A DNA stretch of 64,000 nt from assembly GCF_904528075.1 (NCBI RefSeq), contig NZ_LR882035.1, positions 2,108,001 to 2,172,000 on the forward strand, in the 5' to 3' direction. The notes beneath the pieces are model-generated. The model was given only the letters and a program-made list of their open reading frames with translations, was not told where the DNA came from and did no database searches. Below, in pieces: positions 27,349 through 36,059 of the stretch (positions are counted from its first letter, which is position 1; the number at the start of each line of letters is the position of its first letter). Source of the stretch: Agreia sp. COWG. Lineage in GTDB: Bacteria; Actinomycetota; Actinomycetes; Actinomycetales; Microbacteriaceae. A program made the translations under genes and the position numbers.

Positions 27349-28443
27349 TCAGGCCACCCGGCTGCCGGCCGCGAGCTTTCGCGCGGGCGTCTTCGTGCGC
27401 GCGATACCCCAGGCGAGCGCCCCCGCCGCCAGCACGAGGTGCAGGGCGAGGCCGACGAACCACGACGGCACTGTACTGGCATAGATCTCTTCGGACGTCT
27501 TGTACTGCCTCGAACCGCTGTCGGTGCAGTAGTCGTACTGACGAGAGAGCTCGGGGGCGATCTGGGTCGAGCGCACACCGGAGCCGATGGTGGTGAAGAG
27601 ATCCTGCGGATTGCCGTCGGAGTCGAACTGGCCGGGTGTGACATCGGCGAGAACGACGTAGGGATTGGCCGAGAGGATCGGCCAGAAGAGGTCGAACCGC
27701 GGAGTGGAATACGTCGTCGTGGTCGGCGGCCCGCACGTGAAGGTCTGCTTCTCGTCGTACGAGCCGTCCGAGCCGTCCGAGCCGTCCGAGCCGTCCGAGC
27801 CGTCGTACACAGGGCTGATCGTCGTGGAACGCACCTCGGACTGCACCGCCACACCGCCGAGGCCGAACGCGATGAGCGTGCCGAGGCTCAGCGCCGCCAC
27901 GGCGAGATAGCTGACGACGATCGAGAAAAGCGGCCGACTGAGGATCGCCGACAGCCCGACGCCGATCGCCGCGATGACTCCCAGCTCGAGGGCGAGCACC
28001 AGCAGCGAAGCCAGCACGGTCACGGGAGCCAGCCCGCCGAAGGCTGAGGAGATGAGCAGGAAGGGCGTGGAGGCGACGAGGAAGGCCAGCGTCGCGATCC
28101 ATGCCGCCACGAACTTGCCGAGAACGATCTGTGCGCTCGACACGAGGGTCACCTGCATCGTGGCCAGCGTGCCGCTCTCGCGCTCCCCGTTGACCGCATT
28201 CCCGCTCAGTGCAGGGGCGATGAGCGTGCCCAGCAGCAGAACGAAGTAGATGATGAGCGAGTAGAGCCAACCGCCCGTGTCGGACTCGCCCAGGTAGCTC
28301 GATCGGGCGACGACGCCCACAAGCACGGTGACGATGGCGACGAGCAGCACGAAGATGCCCAGCAGCACGTACCAGGCGACTCCGCGCACGCGCTGTCTGA
28401 GCTCGAGGCCGACGATGATTCTGAGTCCTTCCAAAAAGCTCAT
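27349..28443 (-). CDS. ABC-2 type transporter permease
   Basis: 364 residues from ATG 28443 (MSFLEGLRIIVGLELRQRVRG). There are six hydrophobic segments in ABC-2 style, with GNAVNGERESGTLATMQVTLVSS after the second. A large external loop (about 215-330) lies between the last two segments and contains four cysteines or fewer. At about residues 218-232 the loop has five GSD units in tandem, encoded by a 9-bp DNA repeat. The ATG overlaps the stop of the ATPase gene by 4 nt. The substrate is unknown. Confidence 0.88.
   Translation of the reverse strand: MSFLEGLRIIVGLELRQRVRGVAWYVLLGIFVLLVAIVTVLVGVVARSSYLGESDTGGWLYSLIIYFVLLLGTLIAPALSGNAVNGERESGTLATMQVTLVSSAQIVLGKFVAAWIATLAFLVASTPFLLISSAFGGLAPVTVLASLLVLALELGVIAAIGVGLSAILSRPLFSIVVSYLAVAALSLGTLIAFGLGGVAVQSEVRSTTISPVYDGSDGSDGSDGSDGSYDEKQTFTCGPPTTTTYSTPRFDLFWPILSANPYVVLADVTPGQFDSDGNPQDLFTTIGSGVRSTQIAPELSRQYDYCTDSGSRQYKTSEEIYASTVPSWFVGLALHLVLAAGALAWGIARTKTPARKLAAGSRVA
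27761..27804. repeat. 9-bp tandem repeat (GSD-encoding) in the permease gene
   Basis: Four perfect copies of GAGCCGTCC plus an 8-nt partial copy. Each unit encodes Gly-Ser-Asp on the minus strand. Units are in multiples of three, so copy changes keep the reading frame. Confidence 0.9.
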
Positions 28444-29396
28444 CGTCCGCTCCCCTCGCCCAAATCGCGCGGCCTCGACTGGAGGTCGAGGAAGGTGTGC
28501 TCGAGATCTCCCGTGGCCGGGCCGAACGAGGTGACCTCGACTCCCGCGGCGACGAGGGAGCCGAGCAGTGCCGCGGCTCGCCGCTCGGTGTCGACCGACA
28601 CGAGGATGCCCGAGCCGTCGGCGCCGATCGCCTCCGGTGGGACGCCGGCTGCGACGAGCGCGGGGGTGATCGACGTGGGCTCGAGGGCCCGGATGCGCCA
28701 CGACCGCGCGCTCGATGTGGCCCTGGCCACGCGCTCGGCACTGATGGACGAGCCCCGCTCGACGTAGATCGCGGCATCCGCCAGTTCGTCGAGCTCGGCG
28801 AGCACGTGACTGGAGATGAGGATCGTTCGGCCCTCGGCAGCGAGCCGGCGCACCAGGATGCGCAGCTCGATCCGTGCGGCCGGATCCAGGCCTGAGGCCG
28901 GCTCGTCGAGCAGCAGAACCGACGGGTCGTGCACCAGCGCCCTCGCCAGGCTGAGCTTCTGCTTCTGCCCACGCGAGAGCACCCTCGTCGGCCGGTCGGC
29001 CAGCTCCCACAGCTCGACCAGATCGATGAGTTCATCGGCCCTGGCCGCCGCCTGCGCTTTATCGCGGCCGTACATGCGGGCGGTGATCTGCAGGGTGGTG
29101 CGCACCGAGAGCGCGGCCCAGGAGCCGAGCACATCTGGCATCCAGCCCATGATCGCCCGCACCGCGAGCGGATCGGCGACGGGATCGTGCCCCGCGATGC
29201 GAATGGAGCCCGCGTCTGCCTCGAGCAGGGTGGCGAGCATCAGCAGCAGGGTGGTCTTGCCAGAGCCGTTCGGGCCGACCAGCGCCGTAACGGTTCCGGG
29301 CCGCGCCTCGAAGCTGATGTCGGTGACGGCCTGTACCGCGCCGAACGAACGGCGCACCCCCTCGACGGTGATTCCTTCGGTCGTGGAGAGAGTCAT
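28440..29396 (-). CDS. ABC transporter ATP-binding protein (ABC-2 exporter partner)
   Basis: 318 residues. Walker A GPNGSGKTT (41-49), signature LSRGQKQKLSLARALV, Walker B LLLDEPASGLDPAAR and the switch ISSHV are all present. The C-terminal 100 residues are the DrrA/CcmA-type extension. It is coupled to the permease by ATGA. GAAAGG lies 5 nt before its ATG, 30 nt downstream of ispE, so transcription may continue from ispE. Confidence 0.93.
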   Translation of the reverse strand: MTLSTTEGITVEGVRRSFGAVQAVTDISFEARPGTVTALVGPNGSGKTTLLLMLATLLEADAGSIRIAGHDPVADPLAVRAIMGWMPDVLGSWAALSVRTTLQITARMYGRDKAQAAARADELIDLVELWELADRPTRVLSRGQKQKLSLARALVHDPSVLLLDEPASGLDPAARIELRILVRRLAAEGRTILISSHVLAELDELADAAIYVERGSSISAERVARATSSARSWRIRALEPTSITPALVAAGVPPEAIGADGSGILVSVDTERRAAALLGSLVAAGVEVTSFGPATGDLEHTFLDLQSRPRDLGEGSGR

Positions 29397-29426
29397 GACG
29401 CCTTTCGAGGTGCGGTCGGTATGTCG

Positions 29427-30362
29427 CTAGTCCGACACGACCCGCGCGCCGTGCACGGGGCCGGTCACCCTCACGACGCGCAGCCTCGCGGCGGAGAGGG
29501 CTATCTGCAGATCGAGTGCCGCATCGACGGACTCCGCGAGGAACGCGACCGTCGGCCCCGAACCAGAGACGATGCCGGCCAGGGCACCGTTCTCTTCGCC
29601 CAGCTCGAGGATGCCCGCCAGGCTCGGATTGAGATGCAGGGCGGGCGCCTGCAGGTCGTTGGAGAGGGCCTCGGCGAGAACCTGGGCGTCGCCGGAGCGG
29701 AGCGCCTGCAGCACGTTCGCATCGACGGTCGGTTGGGTCTGGGCGGGAAAGATGTCCTGCGCGTGGCGATCACGGTGACGGTCGAGCTCACGGTAGACAT
29801 CCGGCGTGCTCGAGCCGAAGTCGGCCAGAACCAGTACCCACTGGAACGTGCCCTTGGCGAGCGCGGGGCTCAGCTGGTCGCCGCGCCCGGTGCCGATCGC
29901 GGTGCCGCCGGTGAGGGCGAACGGTACGTCCGCTCCGAGACGTGCGGCGAGCGAGAGCAGTTCTTCGCGCCCCAGCTCGGTGCCCCACAGGGCATCGCAG
30001 GCGACGAGGGTGGCGGCCGCGTCGGCCGATCCGCCGCCCATGCCGCCGGCGATGGGAACGTTCTTCTCGATCTCGAGGTGTACGCCCCCGCGATAACCCG
30101 CCTTACGTGCGAGCATACGGGCCGCGCGAATGGCCAGGTTCGATCCATCGACCTCGAGGCCCGAGCTGTCGATGCTGCCAGCGAACGAGACGGAGAAGTC
30201 GTCAGAGAGCGACGCGTGCACCTCTTCGTAGAGCGAGACGGCCTGATACGCCGTGGCCACGTCGTGGTAGCCGTCGTCCATGACGGCCCCGACCTTCAGA
30301 AAGACATTGATCTTTCCCGGGGCCCGTACGTGCACCGTGGAAAGCGCCCTCTGAGTGACCAT
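29427..30362 (-). CDS. ispE: 4-diphosphocytidyl-2-C-methyl-D-erythritol kinase
   Basis: MEP-pathway isoprenoid synthesis: phosphorylates CDP-ME. 311 residues of the GHMP kinase family: [14 protein letters not shown] near the N-terminus, the ATP loop [17 protein letters not shown] (about 104-120) and the C-terminal [13 protein letters not shown]. In many actinobacteria ispE follows ksgA directly. Here a nucleoside-uptake operon lies between them. TAGGTT 6 nt before the ATG suggests its own leaderless promoter. Confidence 0.95.
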   Translation of the reverse strand: MVTQRALSTVHVRAPGKINVFLKVGAVMDDGYHDVATAYQAVSLYEEVHASLSDDFSVSFAGSIDSSGLEVDGSNLAIRAARMLARKAGYRGGVHLEIEKNVPIAGGMGGGSADAAATLVACDALWGTELGREELLSLAARLGADVPFALTGGTAIGTGRGDQLSPALAKGTFQWVLVLADFGSSTPDVYRELDRHRDRHAQDIFPAQTQPTVDANVLQALRSGDAQVLAEALSNDLQAPALHLNPSLAGILELGEENGALAGIVSGSGPTVAFLAESVDAALDLQIALSAARLRVVRVTGPVHGARVVSD

Positions 30363-30368
30363 GGAAAC

Positions 30369-30374
30369 AACCTA
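30369..30374 (-). promoter_or_regulatory. -10-like hexamer of ispE
   Basis: TAGGTT ends 6 nt before the ATG at 30362. Confidence 0.4.
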
Positions 30375-30404
30375 TATGCATCCTGAGTCGGAGCTCGACC
30401 GCCC

Positions 30405-31394
30405 TCAGGGACGTGGGATCCCTGCGAGGGTCGAGACGAAGTCGGCCAGAAATGCTTTTCTATCGACCGCGGTGACGACCACGGTGTCGGGCGCGGGGGT
30501 CGAAGACCAGCTCACGGGCAGGCCCTCGTGCGTGCGCATCAGGTGCGCCCGGGTGGCGAAGCCGTCGGAGGTGATGTTCACCGGTCCCGTCAGCGATGCG
30601 GTGATCCATTCCGGATGCACGAGCAGCGCCGCGGCCAGCCCGTCGTGGGCGGGCGAGACTCTGCGCCCCCACGAGAACTGGTAGAAGTCCATGTAGGCCT
30701 CGAGGATCTCGGCCGAGAACGTTCCCCAGTCTGTGCCCGCACGGTGCAGGGCCTGTACGGCGGTCTCGTCGACGATCGTTCCGGCGGTCACGTTCACTCC
30801 CACCATGACGAGGTTCGTGCGGGGCGCGGCGAACACCCGGGCCGCCGCCTCGGCGTCGTTCTGGATGTTCGCATCGACCATCTGCACCGTGCCGAGCGGC
30901 GGGAACGGGCCGGAGCCGCCCATGATGACGGTCGAACGGAACAGGGTGAGCAGATCGGGCTCGATCTGGAGCGCGAGCCCCACGTTGGTGAGCGGGCCGA
31001 TCGGAAGCAGGTCGTAGTAGCCGGGGCGCGAGCGGGCGAGTTCGACGAGCAGCTCGGCCGACGACAGGGGCGACAGGTTTTTCGGCGCCAACTTCTCGCT
31101 GTAGAGGTCGCCGAGGCCGTCTCCTCCGTGCACGTGGCCGGCGATGCGCGGCTCGCCGTTGATCGGTCCCGCGGCTCCCCGAGCGACGAGCGTGTCTTCG
31201 AGCCCGGCGATCTTAAGTACCCGGGCGATGTTCGCGACCGCGTCTTCGACGGGGGTGTTGCCGTAGACGCTCGTGATCGCCGAGATCTCGGCGTCGTCGC
31301 GACCCGCCAGGTAGAGCAGCGCGAGGGCGTCGTCGATTCCGGTGTCGGTGTCGACGATGATGTGGCGCACGTCGCTCGGCTCTGCTGCGGTCAT
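30405..31394 (-). CDS. Nucleoside hydrolase (IunH family)
   Basis: Cleaves nucleosides to base and ribose. 329 residues from ATG 31394. The calcium-binding VDTDTGIDDALALLYL (14-29) is the family signature (usually DTDPGxDDA, so Thr replaces Pro here). LPIGPLTNVGLAL, the VMGGSG region and AHDGLAAALLVHPE are also present. It is the last gene of the BMP transporter operon, coupled by ATGA, so it most likely acts on nucleosides brought in by that transporter. Confidence 0.93.
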   Translation of the reverse strand: MTAAEPSDVRHIIVDTDTGIDDALALLYLAGRDDAEISAITSVYGNTPVEDAVANIARVLKIAGLEDTLVARGAAGPINGEPRIAGHVHGGDGLGDLYSEKLAPKNLSPLSSAELLVELARSRPGYYDLLPIGPLTNVGLALQIEPDLLTLFRSTVIMGGSGPFPPLGTVQMVDANIQNDAEAAARVFAAPRTNLVMVGVNVTAGTIVDETAVQALHRAGTDWGTFSAEILEAYMDFYQFSWGRRVSPAHDGLAAALLVHPEWITASLTGPVNITSDGFATRAHLMRTHEGLPVSWSSTPAPDTVVVTAVDRKAFLADFVSTLAGIPRP

Positions 31395-32311
31395 ACGAGG
31401 GTCTCCTTGGCTGTGAGGGTGTGCGTGCGTCGGCGCGTCACCACGACGCGCATGATGACGAGAACGACGAGGGTGATGGCGTAGGGGGCGGCATCGGTGA
31501 GCTGCTGCGGAGCGCCGATGCCCTGCAGCCGGAAGCCGAGGGCCTCGGCCGCACCGAAGCCGAGGCAGGCGACGGGAAGCCAGAAGGCCCTGTTCGCCAC
31601 CAAGATGACGGCGGCAACCGCGATCCAGCCGCGCCCGGCCGTCATGTTCTCGGTGAACAGGGTCACATTGCCGAGTGAGAGCTGGGCTCCGGCCAGGCCG
31701 CAGAGCGCGCCGCCGAGGATGGTGATCCACATCTGGTAGCGGGCGACGCCGATGCCGAGCGTGGCCGCGGCATCCGGATGCTCGCCCACGCCGCGCAGGC
31801 GCAGGCCGCCGGGCGTGAGCCGCAGCCACAGGCCCGCCGCGACGATGAGCACGAACGCCAGGGGAACGAGCACGGACTGCCCGGCGAAGACGTCGCCGAT
31901 CACCGGGATGCCCTTGAGGAACGGCATCGCGCCGATGCCGTTGAGACCCTGCGGCGCGAAGGATCCGGAGGTGTCGAAGAGCACGCGGAGAAGAAAACCG
32001 GTGAGGCCGAGCGACAGCAGATTCGTGCCGATCGCGATGATGATCGGGTCGGCTTTCCACCGCGCGGCTCCCACCGCGAGGATCACGGAATAGAGGGCCG
32101 TCGACAAAACGGCGGCCAGAACCCCGGCCCAGGCGCTGCCGGTGTAGTAACTGCCTACGACGGCGGCGAACGCGCCCCACAGCATCTGCCCCTCGAGGGC
32201 GATGTTGAATATTCCGGCCTGGGCGCACAGGGCCCCGGCCAAGGCCGCGAAGAGGATGGGGGTCGCGCTGGTGAGCACGGCCGCGAGGAAGCTCCACTCG
32301 AAGATGCTCAT
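31391..32311 (-). CDS. Nucleoside ABC transporter permease (second permease)
   Basis: 306 residues of the BPD_transp_2/NupQ (YufQ) type with about eight to ten membrane segments. Markers are FNIALEGQMLWGAF, DPIIIAIGTNLLSLGLTGF and RLRGVGEHPDAAATLGIGV. Its ATG touches the stop of the preceding permease gene, and its stop overlaps the hydrolase ATG (ATGA). It forms the membrane channel with the other permease. Confidence 0.92.
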   Translation of the reverse strand: MSIFEWSFLAAVLTSATPILFAALAGALCAQAGIFNIALEGQMLWGAFAAVVGSYYTGSAWAGVLAAVLSTALYSVILAVGAARWKADPIIIAIGTNLLSLGLTGFLLRVLFDTSGSFAPQGLNGIGAMPFLKGIPVIGDVFAGQSVLVPLAFVLIVAAGLWLRLTPGGLRLRGVGEHPDAAATLGIGVARYQMWITILGGALCGLAGAQLSLGNVTLFTENMTAGRGWIAVAAVILVANRAFWLPVACLGFGAAEALGFRLQGIGAPQQLTDAAPYAITLVVLVIMRVVVTRRRTHTLTAKETLV

Positions 32312-33360
32312 CAGCTGTCCCTTCCTGCCCCAGCCCGCCGGCGGTCGAGAACCACGCGCAGGGCGAGGATCACGATGACGACGCCCTGCAGCACGTCGGA
32401 GAGCTGGCGGGGAACATCCGCGGTGCGCTCCATGCTCGCACCGCCCACCTGCAGGATCGTGAAGAGGATAGCGGTGACGGGCACGAGTGCGGGGCGACCG
32501 CCGGCGAGGAGTGCCGCGGCGAGCCCGGCGAACGTGTAACCGGGAGAGATGAGCGCCCCGTCGATGAAGCGGTAGGGCGACGAGAGCACGATGATCGCGC
32601 CGACCAGGCCGGCCACGGCCCCCGCGGAGCCCATCGCCCCGAGGGCGAGGCGTCCGGGTGTGAGGCCCGCGTACTCGCCGAAGCGTCGGTTAGAACCGAC
32701 CACCCGCAGCTCGAAGCCCACCGCGCTCCGCGAGTCCACGACGTAGAACACCACCATGACGGCGATGATGAGCAGCAGCCCCACCGTGGTGTAACGCAGA
32801 TCGCCGAGGCTCCAGATGTGGGAGTCCTCGGGCAGCACGGGCGTCTGGGCGTTGCCCGATCCCTTCTCGGCGAGGGGGAAACGCACGAGGTATGAGGCCA
32901 CGGCCACCGCCACCGGCGACAGCAGCAGGGTCGAGACGATGATCGGGATTCCGAAGCGCGTGGCCAGCGGCGCAGACACAGCCGCGAAGCCGCCGCTCAC
33001 GAGCATCGCGGCGATCACAGCGAGCGGCACGGCGACGATCCCCGGCAGGCCGAGCTGGCTCGCCACGACGTAGGCGGTGATGCCGCCCAGCACGAGCTGG
33101 CCATTGCCGCCGAGGTTGAACTCGCCCATGCGCAGTGGGATGGCGGCGACGAGTCCCATTCCGCAGATGAAGCCCCAGACCGAGAACGTGTAGTCGAGGT
33201 TGCGGGGGTTGAGGGAGCCCTGGAGCACGGCCGCGTAGGCGTCGATCGGGTTGAGGCCGGCGAGCACGATGACCACGGCGCCGAGAAGGATCGCGACGAC
33301 GACGGCGCCGATGGGCACCACCGCGGGATGACGGGCCAGACGCGCGATCATGCTGTCCAT
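32311..33360 (-). CDS. Nucleoside ABC transporter permease (first permease)
   Basis: 349 residues of the NupP (YufP) type with about nine membrane segments; GEFNLGGNGQLVLGG and RVVGSNRRFGEYAGL are characteristic. Two ATGs are possible: 33360 (with GGAG 4 nt upstream) and 33351, which would give the ATGA overlap with the ATPase stop seen elsewhere in this operon. The choice changes only three residues. Confidence 0.92.
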   Translation of the reverse strand: MDSMIARLARHPAVVPIGAVVVAILLGAVVIVLAGLNPIDAYAAVLQGSLNPRNLDYTFSVWGFICGMGLVAAIPLRMGEFNLGGNGQLVLGGITAYVVASQLGLPGIVAVPLAVIAAMLVSGGFAAVSAPLATRFGIPIIVSTLLLSPVAVAVASYLVRFPLAEKGSGNAQTPVLPEDSHIWSLGDLRYTTVGLLLIIAVMVVFYVVDSRSAVGFELRVVGSNRRFGEYAGLTPGRLALGAMGSAGAVAGLVGAIIVLSSPYRFIDGALISPGYTFAGLAAALLAGGRPALVPVTAILFTILQVGGASMERTADVPRQLSDVLQGVVIVILALRVVLDRRRAGAGRDS

Positions 33361-34895
33361 TCCTCTCCGGCCGCCGCTGCCGCTCCAGCCATGGCCGCAC
33401 CGATGTGCTCGGCGCTGGCCTGCGAGCGCTCGAACTCGGCAACGAGCTCGCCGGCGAACATGACGAGCACCCGGTCGGCCAGGGCCAGGAGCTCGGAGAT
33501 CTCGTGGGAGACGAGCAGGATGCCGCGACCCGACGCCCGGTAGTCGAGCAAGCGGCCGTGGATGGCCTCGATGGCTCCCACGTCGACACCCTGGGTGGGC
33601 TGCTCGGCGATCAACAGTGGGGCGTCGAACGAGAGTTCGCGAGCAATGACGACCTTCTGGGCGTTGCCACCCGAGAGAGACCCCACGGGCTGCTTCTCAC
33701 CCGAGGTGCGGATGTCGTACGACGAGATCTGCTCGCTCGCGCGCGATCGGGCCGCCGCGAGAGACATCCACCCCCTGCCGAAGCCCCGAGATCTACCGAT
33801 CGGGGGCTGCCGGTGATGGCCGAGCGAGAGGTTCTCGGTGATCGACATGGTCACCGAACTGCCTTCGCCGCGTCGGTCCTCTGGGATGACCGCGAGTCCC
33901 GCCGCGCGACGGGCCGCGACGGGTGCGCGCGTCACATCGCGCTCGCCGAGCCGGATGTGCCCGGCCGAGACCGGGGTCGTGCCGAGAATGGCGGCCACGA
34001 GATCGTGCTGGCCGTTGCCAGACACACCCGCGATGCCGACGATCTCTCCTCGGCGAACCGAGAGCGAGACGTTCGAGACCCGCTCGACCCTGGCATCCGT
34101 GACCGACACGCCCTCGACCTCGAGCACGGTCTCGCCGAGCGTTCCCGTTCCGGGATTCGCGACGACCTCGACCTCCCGCCCGGTCATGGCGCGCACGAGC
34201 TGGGCCGATGTGGTCTGTGCTGTGACGAATCGACCGGAGACCCGGCCGTCGCGCAGCACGGTGACCTCGGTCGACACGTCGAGCACCTCTTGGATCTTGT
34301 GGGTGACGAGCACCACGGTGGTGCCGTCTTCGGCCGCCCGCCGGATCACCGTGAACAGCGAGGTCACCTCGGCGGGCGTGAGCACAGCGGTGGGCTCGTC
34401 GAGGATGAGAATGCGGGCGTCGCGGTGCAGAGCCTTCAAGATCTCGACACGCTGCCGGGCTCCTGCAGACAGGTCCCCCACTCGCGCCTGCGGATCGGTG
34501 TCGAGCCCGTAACGCTCGGCCAGGCTCAGCACCCTCGCGGCGGCCGCGGCGCGATCGATACGCCCGCCACGGGTGGGCTCGGCGCCGAAGACGACGTTCT
34601 CGGCAACGGTCATCGAGTCGAAGAGCCGGAAATGCTGGTGCACCATCCCGAGTCCGGCGGCGATCGCATCGAGGGGGGTGTGAAACGAGCGACTCTCCCC
34701 GTCGACCAGGATCTCGCCCGAGTCCGGGCGCACAAGACCGAACAGGATAGACATCAGGGTGGACTTGCCCGCGCCGTTCTCGCCCATCACCGCGTGAACG
34801 GTGCCCCGGGTCAGCACGAGGTCGATTGCGTCGTTCGCCACGACGGCACCGAATCTCTTGCTGATCGCTCTCAGCTCTACTGCGGACGCGCTCAT
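33348..34895 (-). CDS. Nucleoside ABC transporter ATP-binding protein (tandem NBDs)
   Basis: 515 residues with two ABC domains, as in NupO/RbsA. The first has intact GENGAGKST, LSAGARQRVEILKAL and LDEPTAVLT. The second has the degenerate Walker A GVSGNGQHDL, lacking the Lys, but keeps LSGGNAQKVVIAREL, which is normal for this family. The ATG at 34895 overlaps the stop of the binding-protein gene (ATGA). It powers the two permeases encoded downstream. Confidence 0.94.
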   Translation of the reverse strand: MSASAVELRAISKRFGAVVANDAIDLVLTRGTVHAVMGENGAGKSTLMSILFGLVRPDSGEILVDGESRSFHTPLDAIAAGLGMVHQHFRLFDSMTVAENVVFGAEPTRGGRIDRAAAAARVLSLAERYGLDTDPQARVGDLSAGARQRVEILKALHRDARILILDEPTAVLTPAEVTSLFTVIRRAAEDGTTVVLVTHKIQEVLDVSTEVTVLRDGRVSGRFVTAQTTSAQLVRAMTGREVEVVANPGTGTLGETVLEVEGVSVTDARVERVSNVSLSVRRGEIVGIAGVSGNGQHDLVAAILGTTPVSAGHIRLGERDVTRAPVAARRAAGLAVIPEDRRGEGSSVTMSITENLSLGHHRQPPIGRSRGFGRGWMSLAAARSRASEQISSYDIRTSGEKQPVGSLSGGNAQKVVIARELSFDAPLLIAEQPTQGVDVGAIEAIHGRLLDYRASGRGILLVSHEISELLALADRVLVMFAGELVAEFERSQASAEHIGAAMAGAAAAAGEEWTA

Positions 34896-35938
34896 CCGGC
34901 GGCGACGGGGTCCTTGACGCTGATCGCTCCCGAGACGATCTGGTCGCGCACAGCCTTGACCTTCTCGATCACGTCGGGGTGGTCGGCGATCAGGCACTTC
35001 GACGATGCCACGTCGTCGTCGAGACCGGTCACACCGACGCCGCCCTCGGCGAGTCCGTACGACTTGAAGCCGCCACCGTTGCCGGCGAAGATGTCCTTCA
35101 CCGCGTTCTCGACCGCCACGTCGACACGCTTGATCGAGTTGTCGACCACGTTGCCGGGCGACTCGAGGCACTGGTTGCTGTCGACACCGAAGGCCTTGAA
35201 GCTACCCGCTGCCGCCGCCTCGAACACGCCGAGATTTCCGGCGGAGGCCGCCGCGTTCACATAGTCGGCGCCCGAGTCGGCGATGATCTGGGCCTGCGCC
35301 TTGGCACGGGCCTGGTCGCCGAAGGGATTGTCGCCGCCCACGTACTGCTGGGTCGTCTTGACCGCGGGGTTCACGCTCGTGGCTCCCGCGAAGAACGGGT
35401 CGATCCAGCGATGCACGAACGGGGTGTCGAGGGCGCCGATCGCCCCGATGCTGTTCGTCTTGGTGAGCAGGCCGGCCTCGACGCCGATCAGGTAGTTCGA
35501 TTCATACTCTTTGAACACGGCGGCGGTGAGGTTGGCGGTGGGCTTCTCGGCCGAGGTGTCGATGAGCAGGAACTGCTGGTCGGGGTTGTCGGCCGCCGCC
35601 GCCGTGACCTGGTCGAGAACGCTGAACGAGACGCCGATGATCACATCGGGGGCGGCGCGAACGGCCTCGTCGACGTTCTGCTGGATCGACGCGGGATCTT
35701 TGCTCTCGTAGACGTCGACTTTTGCGCCGTTGGCTTTTCCCGCTGCCTTGGCGCCTTCGACGGCGAGCTTGAGGAAGTTGTTCGAGCCGACGGCCGTCGG
35801 GGTGATGAGGATGATCGACTTGTCGAGGGATGAGTCATCCGCCGAGCCGGAACCGCCTCCCGACGAACAGGCGGAGACGGACGCGACGAGCGTGGCCGCG
35901 ACGGCGAGGGCACCGAGGCGTCGAGAGAGTGTGGACAT
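34892..35938 (-). CDS. BMP-family nucleoside-binding lipoprotein
   Basis: 348 residues. Signal peptide with lipobox SVSAC (Cys24), then SSGGGSGS. The mature part is a BMP/PnrA fold with NNFLKLAVEGAKAAG, DPASIQQNVDEAV, FLLIDTS and the GALDTPFVHRWIDPFFAGA segment. It is the first gene of a five-gene operon for uptake and hydrolysis of nucleosides. GGAGA lies 5-6 nt before the ATG. A dyad at 35972-35993 lies in the probable 5' leader. Confidence 0.93.
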   Translation of the reverse strand: MSTLSRRLGALAVAATLVASVSACSSGGGSGSADDSSLDKSIILITPTAVGSNNFLKLAVEGAKAAGKANGAKVDVYESKDPASIQQNVDEAVRAAPDVIIGVSFSVLDQVTAAAADNPDQQFLLIDTSAEKPTANLTAAVFKEYESNYLIGVEAGLLTKTNSIGAIGALDTPFVHRWIDPFFAGATSVNPAVKTTQQYVGGDNPFGDQARAKAQAQIIADSGADYVNAAASAGNLGVFEAAAAGSFKAFGVDSNQCLESPGNVVDNSIKRVDVAVENAVKDIFAGNGGGFKSYGLAEGGVGVTGLDDDVASSKCLIADHPDVIEKVKAVRDQIVSGAISVKDPVAAG

Positions 35939-35971
35939 GGGTGTCTCCAGTGCTGTTCGGGTGACAGGGCT

Positions 35972-35993
35972 GGCGGTCCTGCCTCGGACTGCC
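35972..35993. promoter_or_regulatory. Dyad at the probable 5' end of the nucleoside operon
   Basis: GGCGGTCC-N6-GGACTGCC has 7 of 8 arm positions complementary. TAGCGT (36002-36007, minus strand) could be the -10, placing transcription start at the edge of this dyad. It is an operator or leader-hairpin candidate. Confidence 0.35.
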
Positions 35994-36059
35994 CTATACC
36001 AACGCTAGCAATGCGCCAGACGTGCCCCGCACCACGTCGTCACAGACGGTAACGCCTGG

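Noticed and set aside
27757..27808. Tandem repeat as a CRISPR array or structural artefact
   Set aside because: The unit is 9 bp without spacers and stays in frame inside a permease gene.
33688..34010. Degenerate second Walker A in the nucleoside ATPase as a damaged gene
   Set aside because: Loss of the Lys in the second nucleotide-binding domain is normal for the RbsA/NupO family. The rest is intact.
33405..35264. 619-codon plus-strand frame opposite the nucleoside transporter ATPase
   Set aside because: No start signal or motif. The coupled minus-strand operon explains the region.
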